DNA of 64,000 bases from Bacteroidota bacterium (GCA_963169345.1 CAUJCT010000034.1:62001-126000); one strand, 5' to 3'; counted from the first letter of the stretch, positions 8,825 through 18,092 are shown. Numbers and translations: made by a program. Notes: generated by a model not told the origin, from the sequence alone.

Positions 8825-9740
8825 GATCCTGTTTGTCTTAGGTTTGTTCTTAATAGGAACAGGTCATATTGATGCGCATAATCTCCACGGCATTTTCAAT
8901 TTCAATTTAAACGATCTTAAAGAAGGTGGCGAAGCTTCAGGTGAATCTTTGAACATTGGCACCAACTTCGATTCCACTTTTAGTACTGCCTGGGATGTTT
9001 ATTTAAACACATGGAATACTGAGGTGTTAAATCCTTATGTATACGATTTTAACAGTTTTAAGCAACCGGTGAGTTTGTGTCTTACAAATGGCGATTCACT
9101 TGGTTTTGTTATGCCTGTAGCCAATATCATTACTTCCAATTACGGTCCAAGACACGGCAGAGCGCATCAGGGCGTTGACATCGATTTGGAAACCGGAGAT
9201 ACTGTGGTATCGGCGTTTGATGGGGTTGTGAGGATGTCGAGATATTATTATGGATACGGCAACATGGTGGTTGTAAGACATCACAACGGACTGGAAACTT
9301 TGTATGGCCATTTGTCTAAAGTACTGGTTGAGCCGGGTGCAACAGTTAAAGCTGGTCAGTCTATTGGTTTAGGTGGAAATACCGGTCATAGTTTCGGCTC
9401 GCATTTGCATTTTGAGATTCGTTTCATGGGGCAGCCAATCGATCCGGCTAAATTCATTGCTTTTGAATCTTTCTCTTTATTAAACAATGAGGTATTGATT
9501 GACAGTACTTCGTTTGATAATCATAAATTGGTAAAACGTCAGAAAACAGATGATCACGCTTTTTCGGAAGACCATTACAAAACTGTCAAGAAGACAACCA
9601 AATACCATATTGTTAAGAAGGGCGATACATTAAGTGCCATTGCCCGCAAGCACAAAACAACAGTTGCAAAACTCTGCAAACTCAACAAAATCAAACCGAC
9701 CACCATCTTAAAACTCGGTCGAAAGTTGAGGGTTAATTAG
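8796..9740 (+). CDS. M23 family metallopeptidase with C-terminal LysM domain
   Basis: 314 residues. The N-terminal hydrophobic segment (ILFVLGLFLIGTGH) is a signal peptide or anchor. The LytM/M23 peptidase domain (about residues 105-225) has the zinc ligand motif HQGVDID, with the first His and Asp, and the second motif SHLHFEIR. A single LysM repeat (YHIVKKGDTLSAIARKH) forms the last 45 residues and should bind peptidoglycan. The protein is probably a periplasmic endopeptidase or a divisome activator of the NlpD/EnvC kind. The ATG lies within ribF, suggesting translational coupling. Confidence 0.93.
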   Translation: MRLTRSRIYKILFVLGLFLIGTGHIDAHNLHGIFNFNLNDLKEGGEASGESLNIGTNFDSTFSTAWDVYLNTWNTEVLNPYVYDFNSFKQPVSLCLTNGDSLGFVMPVANIITSNYGPRHGRAHQGVDIDLETGDTVVSAFDGVVRMSRYYYGYGNMVVVRHHNGLETLYGHLSKVLVEPGATVKAGQSIGLGGNTGHSFGSHLHFEIRFMGQPIDPAKFIAFESFSLLNNEVLIDSTSFDNHKLVKRQKTDDHAFSEDHYKTVKKTTKYHIVKKGDTLSAIARKHKTTVAKLCKLNKIKPTTILKLGRKLRVN

Positions 9741-10072
9741 AAGTTAAGTCGTTAAGTTGTTAAGTCGTTAAGTCGTAATGCTTCGCTGTTAAGTTGTTGA
9801 GTTGTTAAGTCGTTAAGTCGTAAAGTTTATCGATACTCTAAAAGTTTATCCGCTATCCAGTATCTGCGTATTCCGTTTGCGCAAGCAAACTCTGGCCGTG
9901 TCAAATGCTAATAAGTTTCTGCGTTATCAGCGTGTTCTGTCCCCATTCTGCGATCTACCAAACGATACTTCGATCTACCAAACGATACTGTATTCTACCT
10001 CCCAATCCACCGCGACACAATTCAGCTATTCAGCTATTCAGCTATTCAGCTATTCAGCTTTTCAGCTTCCCC
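9741..10072 (+). repeat. Copy 2 of the dispersed mosaic intergenic repeat
   Basis: This entire 332-bp convergent gap between the M23 gene and ruvC is repeat. It opens with TTAAGTCGT / TTAAGTTGT units, followed by GTTTATCGATACTCTAAAAG, TATCTGCGTATTCCG, a hairpin GTTTGC-GCAA-GCAAAC, a CCGTGTCAAA block, CAGCGTGTTCTGTCCC and TTCTGCGATCTACC. It closes with CCACCGCGACACAATTCAGC and tandem TTCAGCTA units. Order and orientation match the reverse complement of 4420-4640. No gene is supported here. Confidence 0.8.
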
Positions 10073-10681
10073 TTACTTCTTCACCCTCTCTTCATTATTC
10101 TTCACAAACTGCTCCCAGGAACCGGATTTGCCTTTTTTAGCTTTTGCCTTAGCTGAACCGCTCTTTGAACCAAAACTTCTCGGTGTAAATTGAAATATAT
10201 GACACATCGCCGCCGCTAATCCATCCGTAGCATCCAAATGCTTTGGCATCTCCTCAAATTTCAAAAGCTTCTGAAGCATATCCGCTACTTGCTCTTTGCT
10301 GGCATTGCCTGTGCCTGTTATACTTAATTTAATCTTTCTCGGCTGGTACTCGTAAATGGGAATTTCTCGTATTAATGCAGCTGCTATTGCAACACCCTGC
10401 GCTCTTCCTAATTTTAACATCGACTGTACATTCTTCCCATAAAATGGTGCCTCTACAGCCAATTCATCGGGCTTATAACTGTCGATTAAACCCGTTACTC
10501 TTTCAAAAATATGCTTGAGCTTGATAGCATGGTCTTCTAACTTGTCGAGTTTAATAATACCAATACTGACTAAATAATATTCCTTACCAATGAGGCCTAC
10601 AACACCATAACCCATTATATTTGTGCCCGGGTCTATGCCCAAAACAATACGGTCAAAATCCTCAGGTAATAGTCGTTGCAA
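10073..10681 (-). CDS. ruvC: Crossover junction endodeoxyribonuclease RuvC
   Basis: 202 residues; it resolves Holliday junctions with RuvAB. The four catalytic acids of the RNase H-like fold are visible: Asp17 (GIDPGTN), Glu77 (LAVEAPF), and Asp150 and Asp153 (HLDATDGLAAAMCH). Their spacing agrees with E. coli RuvC. The C-terminal 30 residues are a lysine-rich tail beyond the usual domain. The only start codon in reach upstream of the first strand is TTG at 10679-10681, since a stop lies six codons upstream of it. That TTG overlaps the TTG start of the divergent gene, so promoter and leader must lie inside the neighbouring coding sequence. Confidence 0.95.
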   Translation of the reverse strand: MQRLLPEDFDRIVLGIDPGTNIMGYGVVGLIGKEYYLVSIGIIKLDKLEDHAIKLKHIFERVTGLIDSYKPDELAVEAPFYGKNVQSMLKLGRAQGVAIAAALIREIPIYEYQPRKIKLSITGTGNASKEQVADMLQKLLKFEEMPKHLDATDGLAAAMCHIFQFTPRSFGSKSGSAKAKAKKGKSGSWEQFVKNNEERVKK

Positions 10682-11632
10682 AACAAAACAAAAATACTAA
10701 AAAATGTCGATTGGCAATCGGTATTCAGAGTCATTAAATGGCTGGTCCCGGCTTTTATGGCACTGGTGCTTTATAAGAAATTTTTAAAAGACCCCAATTT
10801 CACGCCTCAGGTTTTATTAGAAGCTCTTCAATCTCTTGATGTATATTGGATACCTTTGCTCATTATTCTCTCTGTACTCAACTGGAGCATCGAAACACGC
10901 AAATGGCAATATCTCATCTGTAAACTCGAATTGCAATCTTTTAAGATAGCTTTTAAATCTGTCTTATGCGGCGTCACTGTCGCTCAGATGTTGCCTTATA
11001 GAACCGGTGAATACCTCGGTCGTTTGGCTTATGTCAAAGATGACAATAAAATTAGCGCAGGCGTATTGAGTATTGCCGGAAGTTTTACTCAGCTTTTGAT
11101 TACTCTTTTGTTCGGGTCTGTCGCTTTTTTGGTCATTCAACCCTTAGAAGTTCCAGTTTCATTTTTAATTTCACTGGCTGCTCTGATGGGGCTTCTGGTA
11201 CTTGGATATTTCCATTTACCTCATTTTGGTTTTCTTCGCAAACATCCAATCATGCTGGCAGTTATTGAAGCGCTTGCAGTTTTGAAAAAAAGTGATTTGC
11301 TGCGTCTCATTGGTTTTTCTTTGCTCAGGTATTGTGTGTTTCTTATTCCTTACGCAGGACTGTTAATGGTGTTTGGTCTCGATAAATCACAGGGATTTGC
11401 TTACGCTTGTTTATCGGTCTCTTGTATTTATCTCTTGCAAACTGTGTCACCAAATTTTATTCTCACAGACTTAGCCGTGCGTATCAGTGTGCCAGCTCTG
11501 GTGTTGAGTGGCTCTTTTGTGTCTGGCAGCGGTATCGAATACATTCCGGGTATGATTATTTATATCTTCAATGTTTTACTCCCAATGCTTATCGGAGCAT
11601 TTATACTGGTTACACTTAGACTGAAACGATAA
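10676..11632 (+). CDS. Lysylphosphatidylglycerol synthase transmembrane-like / UPF0104 membrane protein
   Basis: 318 residues with about eight transmembrane segments, beginning with WLVPAFMALVLY and LLIILSVLNW. The motif ETRKWQYLI after the second helix and GVTVAQMLPYRTGEYLGRLAY are typical of the flippase-like (LPG synthase TM, DUF318/UPF0104) family. That family is thought to move lipids or lipid-linked intermediates. The start is taken as TTG at 10676; starting at the next ATG (10757) would remove most of the first helix. The TAA stop overlaps the ATG of the glycosyltransferase that follows, so the pair is translationally coupled and may act together on an envelope glycolipid. Confidence 0.8.
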   Translation: MQNKTKILKNVDWQSVFRVIKWLVPAFMALVLYKKFLKDPNFTPQVLLEALQSLDVYWIPLLIILSVLNWSIETRKWQYLICKLELQSFKIAFKSVLCGVTVAQMLPYRTGEYLGRLAYVKDDNKISAGVLSIAGSFTQLLITLLFGSVAFLVIQPLEVPVSFLISLAALMGLLVLGYFHLPHFGFLRKHPIMLAVIEALAVLKKSDLLRLIGFSLLRYCVFLIPYAGLLMVFGLDKSQGFAYACLSVSCIYLLQTVSPNFILTDLAVRISVPALVLSGSFVSGSGIEYIPGMIIYIFNVLLPMLIGAFILVTLRLKR

Positions 11633-12762
11633 TGTGGGAAGGACTGGGTATATTGTTTTTTCTTTTTATGCCTTTTGTCTATTTGTTTGTGCTGAGTTAT
11701 GCATTGCTGGCCTTGTATGTTTCAAGTACTTTTAAATTGCTCTCATTGCCATCTCTCATTGAGTTTCCCACTCAAGTCAGTGTGATAGTACCCTTTAGGA
11801 ACGAAGCTTTAAATATTAAGAAATGTTTGGATGCGCTAAAGCAACAGACTGGAGTCGATATGGAACTGATATTGGTAGACGACCATTCAGATGATTTGAG
11901 TTTTGATATCGCTGTAGTGGAGTCTGCTAATTTAAATGCCAGGGTATTAAAATCTCAGGGAAGCGGGAAAAAAGCCGCTTTGCTTACAGGGATATCTAAT
12001 GCTAAAAATAACATCATTTGGACCACCGATGCCGATTGCTTTTTAAGTCCGGGTACTTTAGAGTCCATGCTAAGACATTTTCATTTTAAGCAGCTGAATA
12101 TGCTCTGTGGTTTGGTGCAGCTCGAAAGCAACGGACATTTGTTCGGCGATTTTCAACAGGCAGAATCTGCTGCTTTGGTGGGTTTAAGTGCAGTCTTTCT
12201 CAATAATGAGCGACCAACAACCTGCAATGGTGCTAATCTGATGTTCAGAAAAGATGTGTTTTACAAAATTGGTGGCTACGGTGATGATGCTAAAACCAGT
12301 TCAGGCGATGATGATCTTTTGATGCATCGTTTTGCAGAATTGGAATTATCCAAAGTGTGTTATCATTTCTCTCCGGGGTATATGGTTTCAACCCAACCCG
12401 AATCCAACTGGAAAGCCTTTATAAGTCAAAGAGCCAGATGGGCCAGTAAACACAAACGATATAAATATCCGTATAATCAGATTTTATTGGTGATGATGGC
12501 ATCCCGGATTTTTTTCTATTTCTTTTTACTGCTCTTGAGTGTGGTTTTTGTTAGTCCCTGGTTGTATGTACCTTTTTTGATTCTAGTACTTTCAGATTTG
12601 GTAATGGCTTTAAAGATCAGACAAATACTTGATTTTCGAATTTATATCGTACCATTTCTGCCTTTTTATCAGTTGTATATTCCTTTCGCCTGGCTTAAAG
12701 GTTTGTTTGGAAAAACGACATGGAAGGGCAGAGAAATTACCATTTCGAACGAAAAGATTTGA
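11632..12762 (+). CDS. Family 2 glycosyltransferase, membrane-bound
   Basis: 376 residues. The GT-A core shows VSVIVPFRNEALNIKKCL, a DDHSDD nucleotide-binding loop, a TDADC motif (DxD-type metal site) and an acceptor-site QRARW motif near residue 265. A hydrophobic N-terminal helix and two or three C-terminal transmembrane segments flank the catalytic domain, as in processive or lipid-sugar GT2 enzymes. It begins 1 bp inside the stop of the flippase-like gene. The sugar donor and acceptor cannot be told from the sequence. Confidence 0.9.
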   Translation: MWEGLGILFFLFMPFVYLFVLSYALLALYVSSTFKLLSLPSLIEFPTQVSVIVPFRNEALNIKKCLDALKQQTGVDMELILVDDHSDDLSFDIAVVESANLNARVLKSQGSGKKAALLTGISNAKNNIIWTTDADCFLSPGTLESMLRHFHFKQLNMLCGLVQLESNGHLFGDFQQAESAALVGLSAVFLNNERPTTCNGANLMFRKDVFYKIGGYGDDAKTSSGDDDLLMHRFAELELSKVCYHFSPGYMVSTQPESNWKAFISQRARWASKHKRYKYPYNQILLVMMASRIFFYFFLLLLSVVFVSPWLYVPFLILVLSDLVMALKIRQILDFRIYIVPFLPFYQLYIPFAWLKGLFGKTTWKGREITISNEKI

Positions 12763-12805
12763 CACTTGATATTTAAACCTTTCTTTTGCATTTCGATTTC
12801 AACAC

Positions 12806-13840
12806 ATGGATTCACTTACTCAAATTGTTTTAGGTGCTGCAGTAGGGGAGATGACTATGGGCAGAAAAATTGGCAACAAAGCTCAGTTGTTTGGCGCTAT
12901 TGCTGGTACAATTCCAGATTTGGACATCATTCTTAATTTCATTTTTCCCGACGACCTTTCTAAAATTCTCATCCACAGAAGCTATTCACATGCTTTGTTA
13001 ACGCATGTTTTGTTGGCTATACCCCTTGCCTGGTGGTGTTTCATAAAATACAAGCGTCAGTTCGCTTTTAATAACTGGTACAAACTCTGGTTTCTGGGTT
13101 TAAGCACCCATGCTTTACTGGATGCCTGTACAACTTATGGCACTCGACTTTTCCTGCCGTTTACCGATTATCAGGTTGGCTTAAACAACATTTCCGTTAT
13201 CGACCCTATGTATACTTTTCCATTTATGGGCCTTTTAATGGTTTGTCTTTTCAAGCGCAGGGATGACCCAAACAGAAGGAAATGGGCAAAACTAAGTATA
13301 TATGTCAGCAGTGCTTATATGTTGCTGACATTTGGAGTCAAATGGTATGTACATGAAAAATTTAATACTGCCTGGGTTAAAAATCAGAATGAAAAAATTG
13401 ACTATTTGTACACTTCACCAACCTTTTTTAACAATGCTTTATGGGCCGGAATAGCCACCAATGATTCGTTCCTGATGATAGGAGAGTATTCTGTTTTTGA
13501 AGAAGAGAATTCTTCAGGTTCTATAGAAATGGTGAAATACAAACGCAATTTACATCTTGAAAAAGGGTTTGAGGGTAAAGGCATCGAAACACTAAAGTGG
13601 TTCAGTCAGGGTAAATATATTCTGGAAATGAAAGACTCCAATAAACTGATGGTTTATATAACAAAGTGGGGTAGGAGCGACTTCAGTCAAACTGCTCCTG
13701 AAAAAGCATTTGTGTTTTATTACGAAATAGATAAATCACATCCGGATGAGATTAAGGCCATTCAACCTGAATTCAATGGAGATTTAATGAAACAAGCTTT
13801 AAGTCAGTTGTGGCGACGAATCTGGTCAAAAGAAATTTAA
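12806..13840 (+). CDS. YdjM-like membrane-bound metal-dependent hydrolase
   Basis: 344 residues. The N-terminal MDSLTQIVLGAAVGE and GAIAGTIPDLDI motifs, the His cluster HRSYSHALLTH, and LSTHALLDACT are the signature of the YdjM/DUF457 family (LexA-regulated YdjM in E. coli). Four or so transmembrane helices occupy the first 190 residues. The C-terminal 150 residues are soluble and specific to Bacteroidota. The substrate is unknown. It follows the GT2 gene by 43 bp and may be in the same operon. Confidence 0.85.
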   Translation: MDSLTQIVLGAAVGEMTMGRKIGNKAQLFGAIAGTIPDLDIILNFIFPDDLSKILIHRSYSHALLTHVLLAIPLAWWCFIKYKRQFAFNNWYKLWFLGLSTHALLDACTTYGTRLFLPFTDYQVGLNNISVIDPMYTFPFMGLLMVCLFKRRDDPNRRKWAKLSIYVSSAYMLLTFGVKWYVHEKFNTAWVKNQNEKIDYLYTSPTFFNNALWAGIATNDSFLMIGEYSVFEEENSSGSIEMVKYKRNLHLEKGFEGKGIETLKWFSQGKYILEMKDSNKLMVYITKWGRSDFSQTAPEKAFVFYYEIDKSHPDEIKAIQPEFNGDLMKQALSQLWRRIWSKEI

Positions 13841-13860
13841 CAAGCAGCTATAGGCGTAGA

Positions 13861-14067
13861 TTAATCTTTATTGCCTAATCGGTTTCTACGACCTTTGAAA
13901 TACATGTACCAGCTGAATGCAAAAATGGCAAACAGTAAATAAACCAAGGGGTTTTTGAAACCACCTATGCTGTATTGTTTCAACATTTCTATTGCAGATA
14001 TGGCAGCAAACATCAGCCACAACACAATCATAATTTGTCTGCTTATCAGGGTCTTTTTTTCAGTCAT
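13861..14067 (-). CDS. Small two-helix membrane protein
   Basis: 68 residues with two predicted transmembrane helices (IMIVLWLMFAAISAIEM and NPLVYLLFAIFAFSWYMYF) and a basic C-terminus (KGRRNRLGNKD). No family is recognised. Its start overlaps the end of lptC by 8 bp on the same strand, which supports a real gene translated with the LPS-transport operon. Confidence 0.65.
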   Translation of the reverse strand: MTEKKTLISRQIMIVLWLMFAAISAIEMLKQYSIGGFKNPLVYLLFAIFAFSWYMYFKGRRNRLGNKD

Positions 14068-14653
14068 TGCTAGTAGAGTCTTTTTGAATTTTTATTTTAC
14101 CTCTTGGTTTTAAGATATGCCAGTTGCTGAAGTCTTGCTTGCTCTCCATGCCTTCACCGGTTAATACTTCGTCTTTTGTCGTAATCCTGACAAACTTATC
14201 TGTGTAAATCAATTGTCTTTTTTGATCCCATATTAACTTTTCAGTATTCAAACGTTCGCCTTTTGTGTTCATCACTTGCACATTTCTGCTGACTTCAGTA
14301 ATTTTTTTTGTTTGATAGGAAATGCCATATTCAGCCGTCAGATAACTTTCAACCTGTCCACTGTCGTTGTAAAAATTGCCAATTATACCCTTGGGCATTT
14401 TGATAATGTCGTTGCCATCTGCCTTGTATCCTATCAGTTTTGGCGCAGTAATCCTGGCCTTTAACATACCCGAATCCGTATAGTTGATGGTAACATCCTT
14501 GGCTTCCTGCGTATAAATAAGCGTGTCAGCCTTCATCATTTTGGCCACATTGTTCTTAGCATAATCACTACAGGATTCATTAAAAACACTAATGGACAAT
14601 AACAGAATAGCTATAGTTCTTAAAGAGGGTTTCAATGGCAAACTGACTGACAT
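14060..14653 (-). CDS. lptC: LPS export protein LptC
   Basis: 197 residues from the ATG at 14651-14653. A longer frame to 14698 would overlap the upstream gene and lengthen the leader. A hydrophobic segment (TIAILLLSISVF) ends in a Cys (NESCSD), so it may be a lipoprotein, although the lipobox is weak. The following region shows the LptC pattern: GMLKARITAPKLIGY, the GNFYNDSGQVESYLTAEYG strand pair, AEYGISYQTKKITEVSRNV and LNTEKLIWDQ. LptC bridges LptBFG and LptA in LPS transport. The neighbouring outer-membrane protein and coaX are common companions in Bacteroidota. Confidence 0.88.
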   Translation of the reverse strand: MSVSLPLKPSLRTIAILLLSISVFNESCSDYAKNNVAKMMKADTLIYTQEAKDVTINYTDSGMLKARITAPKLIGYKADGNDIIKMPKGIIGNFYNDSGQVESYLTAEYGISYQTKKITEVSRNVQVMNTKGERLNTEKLIWDQKRQLIYTDKFVRITTKDEVLTGEGMESKQDFSNWHILKPRGKIKIQKDSTSND

Positions 14654-14666
14654 AAAGAGTGTAGGT

Positions 14667-16130
14667 CTATTCGAACTTTCTCTTTCTGAACCAAACATCA
14701 GGAAGGGTAAATCCGAGCGTTACTCTGAACATATTCTCAGCAATCATGCCATTTTGTAAATTGCCTCGTTTAATATACTCTGCAGTTATATTGAACATGG
14801 ATTTTACCTGAAAATATTTGGTATCCCATTCTGTTCTTAACTTTGGAATGCCCAGGCCAAAACTAAATCCATATTCTTTGAGTGGTTGGATATTGCCTGC
14901 ATTGTCAAGGAAATTGTATCCTGTATTTCGACTGCGGAATCCAAAGCGGTATTCGATGGTAGGCATGAACCTTTTATTCCCCTCTGTTTTCTTAAAATTG
15001 CTTGCACTGTAGTCGGGGCGATAGGCCAAACCAATACTGATTTGAGAACTGTTGCTGAAAGAATCTGTGAATAGTGTCTTTTTCATTGTACCCCATTGCT
15101 CAGCTCTGTAGTCAGCTGTCAACATCCAGTTGTTGTTGTATGTTACACTAAATCCTGCCGAATAGCCAAGTGGAATGGAAGTTTTGCCTTTTTTGTTTTC
15201 CTGAAGCAGAACTGTGTCAACCGGTGCAGTGATGTAGTAATTGCTCTTGTTTAATATCTGTCTGTAAATAGAATAGTTCAACTGAGCACCATTGTCGAGA
15301 GTCGCTCCAAATACGAAACGTATAGGTTGTTTTTTTACTTGCAAAACTTTCTGTCCGTTCACAACAATAGAATCTCTGACATAAATAGTGTCTTTATTTC
15401 TCTCTGCCTGAATACCAAAATCAAATTTGAATCCACGCATTGAAATGTTGTTTTCGTGAATGGTAGCTCTGGCTACACCGGTATCAAAAAGATAATACCC
15501 ATCATAAGCCCGTGTTTGTCCGAAAATGAAACTGGTATTTAATCCAACTGTTATATTTGGATTGATATTGACAGAGTTCATAAAGAACAAGCGGGTCAAT
15601 CCACCGGTGCGCGAATAATAATTGCCGATTAAACCATAACTTGTATCTTTAAGTTTTGAATAAGTTGAATTGATGCTGGAATAAGGCATAAAACCAAATG
15701 CAGCATTCCAAATAGAGCGATACTCAGTATAAAGTTTGGTTGTTTTGGATTTTATAGCCGAACTGCTGGTGTCTTTTTTAATGATAGGCTTTCTGTAAAC
15801 TGGAAAAGACAAGGAAAAATAGTTGATGTTACCATTGTATCTGGTCTTGCTGGCACTGTCAGAGTATACATGACTGTAGTCGACTCTGAAACCAAAATCC
15901 AAAAGCACCAGTTTTGTAGCACCTAAAGAAGCAGGATTTGAAAATGAGAAATAATGCTCTGTGCGTATACCGTTGCTGGCTCCTCCCAAAGCTCTGCAAA
16001 ATGCATTGTTGAAACCTTCCATCTCTCCATAGCCTCTAATGGAATAGGGCGAACTGGTATTGTTCTGCGCATTTAATCCAAATACACCGCAAATAATCAG
16101 TGTCAACAGTATCTTAATCTTTTTTCTCAT
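14667..16130 (-). CDS. Outer-membrane beta-barrel protein
   Basis: 487 residues. Signal peptide MRKKIKILLTLIICGVFGLNAQ. The mature start (SSPYSIRGYGEMEGFNNAF) and the following RALGGASNGIR / FSNPASLG motif resemble FadL/PorV-like outer-membrane transporters (SNPAxL). The rest alternates aromatic and polar residues as in barrel strands and ends in a strand finishing with F (VTLGFTLPDVWFRKRKF). The substrate is unknown. It overlaps coaX upstream by 17 bp and precedes lptC by 13 bp. Confidence 0.8.
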   Translation of the reverse strand: MRKKIKILLTLIICGVFGLNAQNNTSSPYSIRGYGEMEGFNNAFCRALGGASNGIRTEHYFSFSNPASLGATKLVLLDFGFRVDYSHVYSDSASKTRYNGNINYFSLSFPVYRKPIIKKDTSSSAIKSKTTKLYTEYRSIWNAAFGFMPYSSINSTYSKLKDTSYGLIGNYYSRTGGLTRLFFMNSVNINPNITVGLNTSFIFGQTRAYDGYYLFDTGVARATIHENNISMRGFKFDFGIQAERNKDTIYVRDSIVVNGQKVLQVKKQPIRFVFGATLDNGAQLNYSIYRQILNKSNYYITAPVDTVLLQENKKGKTSIPLGYSAGFSVTYNNNWMLTADYRAEQWGTMKKTLFTDSFSNSSQISIGLAYRPDYSASNFKKTEGNKRFMPTIEYRFGFRSRNTGYNFLDNAGNIQPLKEYGFSFGLGIPKLRTEWDTKYFQVKSMFNITAEYIKRGNLQNGMIAENMFRVTLGFTLPDVWFRKRKFE

Positions 16131-16830
16131 TGAGTAATAACAAGTGGTACAGACCTTTCAAAACAAAGTCGGGTGCCGCAAATATCTTGTATTTATATGG
16201 TTTATCAAAATGAGCCAAATCGCCACCACATAACACAATTTTTAATTCAGGATACATTTGTGCAAAATGATTCATGTAACCTTCTATCTCGAACCGCATT
16301 CCATCCAGTACACCAGATGCCAAAGCTGCTGCAGTATTCGAACCCATCAATCCATCGTAATCTTCTTTGCTGCCCTGTGGCAATCGCTGCGTCATCACAT
16401 GCATAGATTTCCAGCGCATCTCTATTCCAGGAGAAATGTTTCCGCCGTAATACCTGCCATCCGGATGCAGGAAATCTATCGTCATACAAGTGCCAATATC
16501 AAATACTAAAACTGCTTCATTGGGAAAAGCAAAGGCAGCTTCCGCCATTGCGGCTATTCGGTCTACACCCAGTGTTTCCGGCGTCTGATATAAATTCTGA
16601 AATGGCAGTTGGCTTTTGTAAGTAAGTGAGTAAGTATCGATGTTCTGAATAGGAGGCAACTCAGCTTGCGCAACAGAGGCAGATAAAATGGAGATTACCT
16701 GATGTGATTTTAACCATTCTATGGCATTGACCAATGTGAGGAAATAGGCATGTTCGGTCAGGTGACCATGTTGGTTGAAGACTGCTGCTTTAATGCGTGT
16801 ATTGCCAATATCGAGTACCCCTTTGTTCAT
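16114..16830 (-). CDS. coaX: Type III pantothenate kinase
   Basis: 238 residues. It phosphorylates pantothenate, the first step of CoA synthesis, and belongs to the ASKHA fold. The phosphate-1 motif is DIGNTRIKAAVF near the N-terminus. The conserved GVDRIAAMAEA, the phosphate-2 motif VFDIGTCMTIDFL, GGNISPGIEMR and the adenosine motif VLCGGDLAH all follow in order. The ATG overlaps the birA stop by 4 bp. Length and motifs match CoaX closely. Confidence 0.96.
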   Translation of the reverse strand: MNKGVLDIGNTRIKAAVFNQHGHLTEHAYFLTLVNAIEWLKSHQVISILSASVAQAELPPIQNIDTYSLTYKSQLPFQNLYQTPETLGVDRIAAMAEAAFAFPNEAVLVFDIGTCMTIDFLHPDGRYYGGNISPGIEMRWKSMHVMTQRLPQGSKEDYDGLMGSNTAAALASGVLDGMRFEIEGYMNHFAQMYPELKIVLCGGDLAHFDKPYKYKIFAAPDFVLKGLYHLLLLNEKKD

Positions 16831-17600
16831 GAAATTAGTTGTTTGATGCTGCCATGAATGAACGATTTTTCCCTGCCATCCATTTCTATAATTAATCGAC
16901 CATCGTTATCGCATCCTTTGATAATACCTGGAGAAATGCCGTTTTCTGTTTCGAATAAACAATTGGTTTCGTAACCTAAAAGTGATTTATCGAATTGATG
17001 GTTGATGGCATCGCTTAATCCATCCAGATACAAATCGTAGGTATTTTCGAATGATTCTAATATTTGATTCAGTAAAGTTTCCCGGTTTAAAGTATTTTGA
17101 AGGAAATGCCCCAGAGAAGTTGCATGAATATGTTTAAAATGTTCGTATTGCTGATTGATGTTCAGACCGATTCCGATGATGCTGTAATTGAGTTTATGGC
17201 CAGTGAAATTGTTTTCAACCAGAATGCCGCATACTTTGCGATTATTGATTAAGATGTCGTTGGGCCATTTGATTTTTACCTGTTCATGAGGCAATAAATC
17301 AAAAACAAAATTATGTATAGCCAGAGTCGCCATTTTATTGACTATAAACGGATCGGACGGCGAATTAGTTACATGTTTGAGGATAATGGAAAACAGGAGG
17401 TTTTCGAAAGGTTCACTGATCCAGGATTTACCGCCCTGTCCGCGCCCCATGGTTTGGTATTCGGCGACAATCACTGTGCCGTTTTCGGCTAAATTTTGTT
17501 TGATAAGTTCGGTGGCAAATTGATTGGTAGAATCTACCTGGTTAAAATAAATGATATTTTGACCAATAATTTGGGTATTTGGCTTTACTTTTGCAAACAC
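16827..17600 (-). CDS. birA: Biotin--[acetyl-CoA-carboxylase] ligase
   Basis: 257 residues; it attaches biotin to biotin carboxyl carrier protein. The catalytic motif GRGQGGKSWISEP corresponds to the GRGRxGRxW loop of BirA, followed by KWPNDILINNRKVCGILVEN and IIGIGLNIN. There is no N-terminal HTH domain, so this is the monofunctional form. The start appears to be GTG at 17598-17600; no ATG is available nearby. It lies divergent from rsfS with 29 bp between starts. Confidence 0.95.
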   Translation of the reverse strand: MFAKVKPNTQIIGQNIIYFNQVDSTNQFATELIKQNLAENGTVIVAEYQTMGRGQGGKSWISEPFENLLFSIILKHVTNSPSDPFIVNKMATLAIHNFVFDLLPHEQVKIKWPNDILINNRKVCGILVENNFTGHKLNYSIIGIGLNINQQYEHFKHIHATSLGHFLQNTLNRETLLNQILESFENTYDLYLDGLSDAINHQFDKSLLGYETNCLFETENGISPGIIKGCDNDGRLIIEMDGREKSFIHGSIKQLIS

Positions 17601-17629
17601 TATTTAAACCGAAATAAGTTACAAGGTTA

Positions 17630-17992
17630 ATGCCAAAAAAGAAGATTGCCAAAATTGATTTGAAGGACGCCATCATTGATGGAATGTTGGAAAAGAAAGC
17701 GCACAAAGTGACGGTTCTTGATTTACGAAAACTGAAAACCTCTATGGCCGATTATTTCATCATCTGTCATGCACCGAGTGACAAACAGGTGAATGCGATA
17801 GCTGACAGTGTAGAGGACACAGTAAGAAAGAAGACCGGAGAGAAGCCTTGGCACGTAGAAGGCAGGGAATTAGGCGAATGGATTTTGCTGGACTATTTCG
17901 ATGTAGTGGTGCACGTCTTCAAAGAAGAGAAGAGAGATTTCTACGGAATCGAGGAGTTGTGGAGCGATGCAGAGATAACGGAGTTGGGGTAA
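17630..17992 (+). CDS. rsfS: Ribosomal silencing factor RsfS
   Basis: 120 residues. RsfS (RsfS/YbeB/Iojap) binds ribosomal protein uL14 and blocks subunit joining during starvation. The family motifs are clear: VTVLDLRKL, ADYFIICHAPSDKQVNAIADSV, GEKPWHVEGRELGEWILLDYFDVVVHVF and the terminal YGIEELWSDA. It is divergent from birA. In other Bacteroidota ftsH often follows, but here a tRNA gene and the integrated element come next. Confidence 0.96.
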   Translation: MPKKKIAKIDLKDAIIDGMLEKKAHKVTVLDLRKLKTSMADYFIICHAPSDKQVNAIADSVEDTVRKKTGEKPWHVEGRELGEWILLDYFDVVVHVFKEEKRDFYGIEELWSDAEITELG

Positions 17993-18048
17993 ACAACTAT
18001 AGTAAATAAAGGTGTTCACACACTTTTTTAAAATTCTTTTAAAAATTA

Positions 18049-18079
18049 TTTGCGAAAGTCTGAATAATATCTATTTTTG
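18049..18079 (+). promoter_or_regulatory. Consensus Bacteroidota promoter of tRNA-Val
   Basis: TTTG at 18049-18052, exactly 19 bp, then TATTTTTG at 18072-18079. This is a full match to the TTTG-N19-TAnnTTTG consensus for the primary sigma factor of Bacteroidota. The tRNA begins 13 bp further on, so transcription would start about 6-8 bp ahead of it. Confidence 0.8.
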
Positions 18080-18092
18080 CAGTCCTCAAAAA

